Assembly (NCBI GenBank): GCA_020356305.1
Contig: CP070636.1
Location: 446,137 to 457,658, forward strand
Source: Candidatus Bathyarchaeota archaeon
GTDB taxonomy: Archaea > Thermoproteota > Bathyarchaeia > Bathyarchaeales > Bathyarchaeaceae
Direction: 5' to 3'
DNA: 11,522 nt
Shown here: positions 6,847 to 11,522 of the stretch, piece after piece
Numbering within the stretch: the first letter of the stretch is position 1
How the letters are laid out: each line of letters starts with the position of its first letter
Made by a program: the position numbers and the translations under genes
Notes under the pieces: model-generated
The model's database searches: none
What the model was told of the DNA's origin: nothing
What the model saw: only the letters and a program-made list of their open reading frames with translations

Positions 6847-6896
6847 AGCCCAGTAGCTAAAAATCTTTGTATTATCTTGGCTTCGTGGGCTTTTTT
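6845..6896 (+). promoter_or_regulatory. Competing inverted repeats and T-run, attenuator-like
   Basis: The segment GAAGCCCA at 6845-6852, overlapping the leader stop codon, can pair in two exclusive ways. GAAGCC pairs with GGCTTC at 6879-6884 over six pairs. AAGCCCA pairs with TGGGCTT at 6886-6892 over seven pairs, and that arm runs into six T residues at 6891-6896. GGAGGT, the aspartate kinase ribosome binding site, follows at once. A smaller hairpin, ATAGC-TTTC-GCTAT at 6827-6840, lies within the leader codons. The pattern looks like alternative RNA folds ending in a terminator-like arm. Alternatively TAAAAAT at 6858-6864 or TGTATTATC at 6869-6877 may simply be the promoter of aspartate kinase, in which case the repeat would be a DNA operator or chance. 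Confidence 0.35.
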
Positions 6897-6913
6897 GGAG
6901 GTTTGAGTAGTAT

Positions 6914-8164
6914 ATGAAATTATCTAATGCAAAACGCCGCAAACGAATCGTGGTAAAATATGGTGGAGCTAGTCTAGCTGATCATGAACGAATGTTGCGG
7001 GCTGCTAAGGCCGTTGCGGAAGAAGTGGCAAAAGGTACACACATCGCAGTAGTTGTCTCAGCTATGGGAAAGACAACTGATTTTCTTCTTCACGCAGCGA
7101 AGAACGCCTCTAGCGGAAAGGTTGAGAATGAAGAGTTAGACGACATTCTAGCAATGGGAGAGAGAACCAGCATCAGAATTTTCACTGCAGCCCTAAGAGC
7201 AAAGGGTGTGGAATCCCGCTACTTTGACCCTTTGGACCCAGACTGGCCTATCATAACAGACGACAATTTCTCCAACGCAAATCCAAATGAGAAAGAATGC
7301 ATGGAGCGAATCCAACGAGACATGCTTCCCCTTGTTCAAAAGGGTGTTACCCCAGTCATCGCGGGTTTTGTAGGCCGAACACTCGATGGGGAAATAACCA
7401 CCATTGGAAGAGGTGGAAGTGATGCCACAGCATTCATTCTAGCGAAAGCATTGGAAGCAGATGATGTTGTCCTAGTTACAGACGCTGAAGGAATAATGTC
7501 TGCCGATCCAAAGGTCATTGAAAACTCTGAAAGAGTTCGAGAGATTGATGTAAACACACTGGTGGGACTCGCTGATTCAGGCACGAAGTTCATCCATAGA
7601 AAAGCCTTGAGGTACAAGGATCCAGCGATAAATGCTAGGGTGATCAATCATGCTCGCGGAGATTTGAACACAATGGGCACCCTAATACCAGGAGGATTGT
7701 CAACTGAACTAGACGTGGTTGTAGCAAGTCAATCCCCGGCAACCTCCATAACAGTGGTGGGCTGTAGAGTCTCTGAGAAACCCAGGGTCATCCAAGAACT
7801 GACGGAAACGGTCAAAACCTATACCTCGCTACTGGGGTTGTCTGTGGATCGCAATTCACTAATTCTATATGCAGCGGAAGAGGGAGACGTAGATTCTCTT
7901 CTGAAAGAGATTCACGAAGCAATACTGAGACACAGAGAAACCATTGCTATGTCTGTGAGGAAACAGTTGGCCTTTCTCAAAGTCAACGGTGTAGGGTTGG
8001 AAGAAACTCCAGGCATCATCGGAAAAATCTCGGAGACTCTCCGACTAAACGCAATAAACATCTTTGGCATCCTAACAATTACCTCCAGCATCCTTCTCTT
8101 CGTGGACTGGAAAGAGAGGGAAACAGCTCTAGAGCTTATCAAAAGCTCTTTGAGAGGTGATTGA
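6914..8164 (+). CDS. lysC: Aspartate kinase
   Basis: It phosphorylates L-aspartate to 4-phospho-L-aspartate, the first step toward aspartate semialdehyde. The 416-residue product has the amino-acid-kinase fold with KYGGASLAD at 15-23, VVVSAMG at 46-52, MGERTS at 81-86, GFVG at 151-154, the nucleotide/substrate loop GRGGSD at 165-170, and VTDAEGIMSADPK at 188-200. Two ACT domains follow, about 278-340 and 353-415, which bind allosteric amino acids in this family. The first loop reads KYGGAS instead of the common KFGGTS or KFGGSS, a small variation. GGAGGT lies 11 bases before the ATG. It opens a five-gene run with tiny gaps or overlaps ending in aromatic biosynthesis genes, so its product pool probably feeds that pathway as well as the aspartate-family amino acids. 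Confidence 0.95.
   Translation: MKLSNAKRRKRIVVKYGGASLADHERMLRAAKAVAEEVAKGTHIAVVVSAMGKTTDFLLHAAKNASSGKVENEELDDILAMGERTSIRIFTAALRAKGVESRYFDPLDPDWPIITDDNFSNANPNEKECMERIQRDMLPLVQKGVTPVIAGFVGRTLDGEITTIGRGGSDATAFILAKALEADDVVLVTDAEGIMSADPKVIENSERVREIDVNTLVGLADSGTKFIHRKALRYKDPAINARVINHARGDLNTMGTLIPGGLSTELDVVVASQSPATSITVVGCRVSEKPRVIQELTETVKTYTSLLGLSVDRNSLILYAAEEGDVDSLLKEIHEAILRHRETIAMSVRKQLAFLKVNGVGLEETPGIIGKISETLRLNAINIFGILTITSSILLFVDWKERETALELIKSSLRGD
8154..8160 (+). promoter_or_regulatory. Ribosome binding site deciding the start of aspartate-semialdehyde dehydrogenase
   Basis: GAGGTGA lies eight bases before the ATG at 8169. It favours that ATG over the in-frame GTG at 8157, which lies inside this very site. 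Confidence 0.6.
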
Positions 8165-8168
8165 AGAT

Positions 8169-9215
8169 ATGATGAAGGCAGCAGTCTTAGGTGCAACAGG
8201 GTCAGTTGGCCAAATCTTTGTTCAATTGTTATGCGGGCACCCGTGGTTCGACGTCTCGGTTGTAGCAGCTTCTGAACGAAGCGTTGGACAGAAATATCAT
8301 GAGGCGGCGAGGTGGAGACTTCCTGCGCCAATCCCGGAGAACATTTCTGAACTAGAAGTAGTTGACATAGAGCCCAATGCTGTTAAAGACATAGAAGACG
8401 TCGATGTAGTTTTCTCGGCGCTGCCCTCTGAAGCAGCGGGCAAAGCAGAGGAAAGCTTTGCTCAGGCTGGATACGTCGTAGTTAGCAATGCTTCTTCCCA
8501 CAGGATGGATCCGGACGTGCCTCTGGTCAATCCGGAAGTCAACTGCGATCATGTTTGTCTCATAGACGAACAACGCAAGAAGAGAAAATGGAGCGGGGCT
8601 ATTGTTACAAATCCGAACTGCAGCGCCACAGTTTTAACTCTTTCTTTGAAACCAATCTACGATGAATTCGGTATTAGAAAGGTGATCGTTTCTACAATGC
8701 AAGCCATTTCAGGTGCGGGATACCCAGGCGTCGCCTCCCTCGACATTGTGGACAACGTGATCCCATTCATCAGAAATGAGGAGGACAAGCTGCAAACCGA
8801 AGCTTTGAAAGTGTTTGGATCTCCATCAAAATTGGCTGAGTTCAAGATATCGGCGAGCTGTCACCGAGTTCCAACTTTGGATGGGCATATGGAAGCAGTT
8901 TTTGTTGAGCCCGAACGTGAAGCAGATCCCGAATTGGTCATGGCTGCGATGGAAAAATTTGTCGGCGAGCCCCAGAAACTTGGTCTTCCAACAGCTCCGG
9001 CGAAACCAGTTGTCGTTAGGAATGAGGAAGATCGGCCCCAAACAAGACTAGATAGAATGGAGGGCGGTGGCATGAGTGTCGTGGTGGGTAGAATTAGGAG
9101 GGACCCTGTCCTTATGGGAATGAAATATGTTGTTCTAGGTCATAACACCATCAGAGGGGCTGCTGGCTGCGGTATTCTAAACGCTGAATACTTAAAAGCA
9201 AAAAAATACCTGTAA
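8169..9215 (+). CDS. asd: Aspartate-semialdehyde dehydrogenase
   Basis: It reduces 4-phospho-aspartate with NADPH to L-aspartate 4-semialdehyde. From the ATG at 8169 the product has 348 residues, normal for the archaeal/fungal branch. Visible motifs are the dinucleotide loop GATGSVGQ at 8-15, FSALPSEAAG at 82-91, the active-site segment NPNCSAT with catalytic Cys151, GAGYPGV at 183-189, and CHRVPTLDGHMEAVF at 231-245 with substrate-binding Arg233 and acid/base His240. The GTG at 8157 is an alternative start adding four residues. The aspartate kinase stop is four bases upstream and the ADH synthase start is 13 bases downstream. Its product is a direct substrate of that next enzyme, so the gene order follows the reaction order. 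Confidence 0.95.
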   Translation: MMKAAVLGATGSVGQIFVQLLCGHPWFDVSVVAASERSVGQKYHEAARWRLPAPIPENISELEVVDIEPNAVKDIEDVDVVFSALPSEAAGKAEESFAQAGYVVVSNASSHRMDPDVPLVNPEVNCDHVCLIDEQRKKRKWSGAIVTNPNCSATVLTLSLKPIYDEFGIRKVIVSTMQAISGAGYPGVASLDIVDNVIPFIRNEEDKLQTEALKVFGSPSKLAEFKISASCHRVPTLDGHMEAVFVEPEREADPELVMAAMEKFVGEPQKLGLPTAPAKPVVVRNEEDRPQTRLDRMEGGGMSVVVGRIRRDPVLMGMKYVVLGHNTIRGAAGCGILNAEYLKAKKYL

Positions 9216-9228
9216 GAGGTGCACCTGT

Positions 9229-10020
9229 TTGGATTCTGGCAAAAAGAAACGGTTGAAAAGAATTTTCCAAGACGATCAACGAACCGTCATAGTTCCCATG
9301 GATCACGGCGTAACGTTGGGTCCTGTCAGAGGCCTTGTGAATATGCAATCGATCATCAATCAACTGTTAAAGGGGGGAGCAGACGCTATCGTCGTGCACA
9401 GAGGCGTAGCCAAAAAAGTTGACACTGGACGAGCAGGCTTGATTGTACACTTGTCCGCCAGCACCAAGCTCGGTCCTGATCCAAACTACAAGATTCAAGT
9501 ATGTTCTGTAGATGAAGCTATGAGAATTGGCGCAGACGCTGTTTCCGTCCACATTAACGTTGGGGCAGAGCAAGAAACCAGAATGCTCGAAAAACTAGGG
9601 AAGGTTGCAGGTGAATGCGATCAGTATGGGATGCCGCTGCTAGCTATGATGTATCCAAGAGGTCCGGCAATACAGAATCCGCACGCCGTCGATGTGGTTG
9701 CGCACGCCGCCAGGTTAGGTGCTGAACTGGGTGCTGACGTCGTCAAGACCAACTACACGGGCAGTATCGAAACCTTCAGAGAAGTGGTTCGCGGTTGCCA
9801 CGTTCCAGTCATAATAGCGGGCGGTCCAAAGGTTGAAACCACTCGGGAGGTTTTGCAGATGGTTCAAGACTCAATAAAAGCTGGCGGTGCAGGACTCTCC
9901 ATTGGCAGAAACGTGTTTCAACACGAAAATCCAACCTTGATGATCAAGGCGCTCTCTGCAATAGTACACAACAACGCTTCAATCAACGAAGCATTACAAG
10001 TTCTTGGTGAGGCTCAGTGA
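9229..10020 (+). CDS. aroA': 2-amino-3,7-dideoxy-D-threo-hept-6-ulosonate (ADH) synthase, archaeal shikimate entry enzyme
   Basis: In the archaeal route this aldolase-like transaldolase joins L-aspartate semialdehyde with a 6-deoxy-5-ketofructose phosphate donor to give ADH, replacing DAHP synthase. The 263-residue product belongs to the DeoC/FbaB class I aldolase group. It shows VPMDHGVTLGP at 22-32 with Asp25, MYPRG at 141-145 with Tyr142, VKTNYTG at 172-178 with Schiff-base Lys173, and GGPK at 198-201. These correspond to Asp33, Tyr153 and Lys184 of Methanocaldococcus MJ0400 as I recall it. The start is TTG at 9229, supported by GAGGTG at 9216-9221, seven bases away. Plain fructose-bisphosphate aldolase is the main rival, but the position between asd and DHQ synthase II argues strongly for ADH synthase. 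Confidence 0.92.
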   Translation: MDSGKKKRLKRIFQDDQRTVIVPMDHGVTLGPVRGLVNMQSIINQLLKGGADAIVVHRGVAKKVDTGRAGLIVHLSASTKLGPDPNYKIQVCSVDEAMRIGADAVSVHINVGAEQETRMLEKLGKVAGECDQYGMPLLAMMYPRGPAIQNPHAVDVVAHAARLGAELGADVVKTNYTGSIETFREVVRGCHVPVIIAGGPKVETTREVLQMVQDSIKAGGAGLSIGRNVFQHENPTLMIKALSAIVHNNASINEALQVLGEAQ

Positions 10021-11087
10021 AAGAACTCTGGATTGAAATAGACGAGTCATCTTCTCACAAAACAAAAAAGACCCTGATGAAATCAGCCACTGAGTTCTGC
10101 GATATCATTCTAGTTGGCTCACAGGATTTAGAAACCGCCAAACAGACTGGAGTCAAAACAGCAGCCGGTTCAGGCGACTCCGACATCAATGTGCTGGAAT
10201 TTTTTGATGAAAGCACGGCCAAGAAACTCAAAGAGAAGGGGAAAACTGTTGCAGCTAGAGTAACTGTGAAGGGGAGACAAGATGAGAAGACTGTAGCAAA
10301 AGCCGTAGGATCATGTGACTACATAATCCTCGACTGCCCAGACTGGAAGATTATCCCTCTAGAAAATGTCATAGCAATGACGCGTGGAAAAACTAAACTA
10401 CTCGCCAAGGTTTCCTGCGCAAAAGACGCCAAGCTCGCTTTGAAGACTCTAGAGCTAGGAGCTGACGGAGTTGTACTGAAAACCTCCATCCTCGAAGAAC
10501 TCGCAGAAACAGCAGCTGCCATCAAGGGGCAAGTTTCAAAAATTCAGCTGGTGCCCGCCAAAGTTGTGCAGCTGAAGCAAATCGGTACTGGAGCCAGAGT
10601 ATGCATTGATACGTGCGATCTGATGAAACCCGGGGAAGGAATCCTCGCCGGATGCCAATCTTCAGGTTTGTTCCTCGTTCAGGCAGAAGTCCATGAAAGC
10701 CCCTACGTTGAGACACGTCCATTCAGAGTTAACGTGGGACCCGTATCTCTATACACCCTTTCTTCACTCAGCAAGACAAGATACCTCTCAGAACTGAAGG
10801 CAGGCGATAATGTTCTCATAGTTGATCGAGGAGGAAAGACTAGGCCAACACATGTGGGAAGAGTGAAGATTGAATGGAGACCTATGCTACTCATTGAGGC
10901 CGAATACAAAGGTGGGACGATGAAGACGATTGTTCAAAACGCCGAAACTATCAGACTTGTAAGCAGAGAGGGTTCAAAATCCGTTGCTGAATTGGGAGCT
11001 GGCGACGAGGTTCTCGTATATATTACGGAGAAAGGAGGCAGACATTTCGGAACCTTAGTTAAAGAGGAGACGGTAATAGAGCGTTGA
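10017..11087 (+). CDS. aroB': 3-dehydroquinate synthase II (archaeal type, NAD-dependent ADH deaminating)
   Basis: It oxidatively deaminates ADH with NAD and cyclises it to 3-dehydroquinate, replacing the bacterial AroB step. The 356-residue product matches the PF01959 family length. It contains the hallmark run GTGARVCIDTCDLMKPGEG (about 191-209), the segment VETRPFRVNVGPVSLY, LSELKAGDNVLIVD, and the C-terminal VQNAETIRLV block. The start GTG at 10017 overlaps the ADH synthase stop by four bases (GTGA), with GGTGAGG at 10006-10012 upstream, so the two are probably translationally coupled. Its TGA likewise overlaps the TTG start of the dehydratase gene. No bacterial-type aroB or aroG/F/H is present, as expected for this route. 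Confidence 0.95.
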   Translation: MKELWIEIDESSSHKTKKTLMKSATEFCDIILVGSQDLETAKQTGVKTAAGSGDSDINVLEFFDESTAKKLKEKGKTVAARVTVKGRQDEKTVAKAVGSCDYIILDCPDWKIIPLENVIAMTRGKTKLLAKVSCAKDAKLALKTLELGADGVVLKTSILEELAETAAAIKGQVSKIQLVPAKVVQLKQIGTGARVCIDTCDLMKPGEGILAGCQSSGLFLVQAEVHESPYVETRPFRVNVGPVSLYTLSSLSKTRYLSELKAGDNVLIVDRGGKTRPTHVGRVKIEWRPMLLIEAEYKGGTMKTIVQNAETIRLVSREGSKSVAELGAGDEVLVYITEKGGRHFGTLVKEETVIER

Positions 11088-11522
11088 CCGTCAGGATCTG
11101 CGTCTCGGTCCTTCCCAAAACCGTCGCCGGGGCTTTGGAACTTGTTGAGAAAGCTGAAAACCGCGGAGCGGACTTCATTGAAGTCAGACTGGACAGCCTT
11201 AGAGAACACCATGAATTATGTGACATTGCAGGTTGTAGCAAGACGCCCTTAATAGCGACAAATCGATCAGTTAAGTGCCACGGCAATTTTCGAGGAAGCG
11301 AAGTCGAGCGTAAACAAATACTATTGAATGCTGCGAAAAACGGCTTTGAATACGTCGATGTAGAGTTGTCCACTTCCAACCTGAAGGATATTGTTCACGA
11401 CTTGCATGAAATGAGTGTGAAGTCTATAGTGTCATTCCATGACTTTGACCGCACTCCAAGTTTGCCGCGGATGGAGGAGTTTCTCGCAAGAGAGATTGCG
11501 AATGGAGCGGATGTGTTCAAAG
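11084..11522 (+). CDS. aroD: Type I 3-dehydroquinate dehydratase, 3' end outside the window
   Basis: It dehydrates 3-dehydroquinate to 3-dehydroshikimate through a Schiff base. The window holds 146 codons, from a TTG start at 11084 that overlaps the preceding TGA by four bases (TTGA). Motifs are ICVSVLPKTV near the N-terminus, ADFIEVRLD at 29-37, PLIATNRS at 55-62, FEYVDVELS at 88-96, VSFHDFDRTP at 116-125 with catalytic His119, and GADVFK at 141-146. The last complete codon visible is Lys146. Its 27-residue distance from His119 equals that between His143 and Lys170 of the E. coli enzyme, so Lys146 is very likely the Schiff-base lysine. The remaining C-terminal part of the barrel lies beyond the window. 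A GAGGAG at 11064-11069 is 14 bases upstream; overlap coupling may matter more for initiation. Confidence 0.93.
   Translation, partial: MTVRICVSVLPKTVAGALELVEKAENRGADFIEVRLDSLREHHELCDIAGCSKTPLIATNRSVKCHGNFRGSEVERKQILLNAAKNGFEYVDVELSTSNLKDIVHDLHEMSVKSIVSFHDFDRTPSLPRMEEFLAREIANGADVFK

Noticed and set aside
1..11522. tRNA, rRNA, CRISPR array or insertion sequence.
   Set aside because: Reading both strands showed no cloverleaf, no regularly spaced repeats and no transposase or terminal inverted repeats.

Overview
The window is archaeal chromosome. The evidence is the archaea-type shikimate entry route (2-amino-3,7-dideoxy-heptulosonate synthase plus DHQ synthase II), an MtrH-family methyltransferase that implies a tetrahydromethanopterin-type C1 carrier, A/T-rich TATA-like boxes about 25 bases before several starts, and frequent GTG/TTG starts. 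An MtrH homologue beside a corrinoid methyltransferase, with no other Mtr or CoM-methyltransferase gene in view, fits a non-methanogenic Thermoproteota lineage such as Bathyarchaeia. The lineage is inference; no rRNA or marker gene is present.

Layout. Positions 1-202 hold the 3' end of an unrecognised gene whose product ends in a zinc ribbon. Positions 386-5344 hold a corrinoid methyl-transfer module. A RACo-type reductive activator (386-2278, +) faces a tight minus-strand operon of corrinoid protein (5344-4682), MtmB-family methyltransferase (4680-3301) and MtrH-family methyltransferase (3269-2370). Next comes a saccharopine-dehydrogenase-like oxidoreductase (6643 or 6676 down to 5426, -). 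A divergent intergenic region follows, and then a plus-strand operon runs to the window end: aspartate kinase, aspartate-semialdehyde dehydrogenase, ADH synthase, DHQ synthase II and type I dehydroquinate dehydratase (truncated).

How they work together. In the first module a methylated substrate would pass its methyl group to Co(I) on the corrinoid protein through the MtmB-like enzyme. The MtrH-like enzyme would move it on to tetrahydromethanopterin or a related pterin, and the activator would rescue oxidised Co(II). The MtmB-like protein is full length but has leucine (CTG) where methylamine methyltransferases have pyrrolysine, and most of the surrounding catalytic residues also differ, so the substrate is probably not methylamine. 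The second operon makes aspartate semialdehyde and feeds it directly into the archaeal aromatic pathway.

The most unexpected non-coding signal lies just before the second operon. A possible 26-codon leader ORF (6766-6846) has Phe or Tyr at 8 of its last 15 codons and is also rich in Thr, Met and Lys. Two mutually exclusive pairings and a T-run follow it, directly before the aspartate kinase ribosome binding site. This resembles an amino-acid attenuator, but the switching logic is not the simple textbook one and the idea is unproven.
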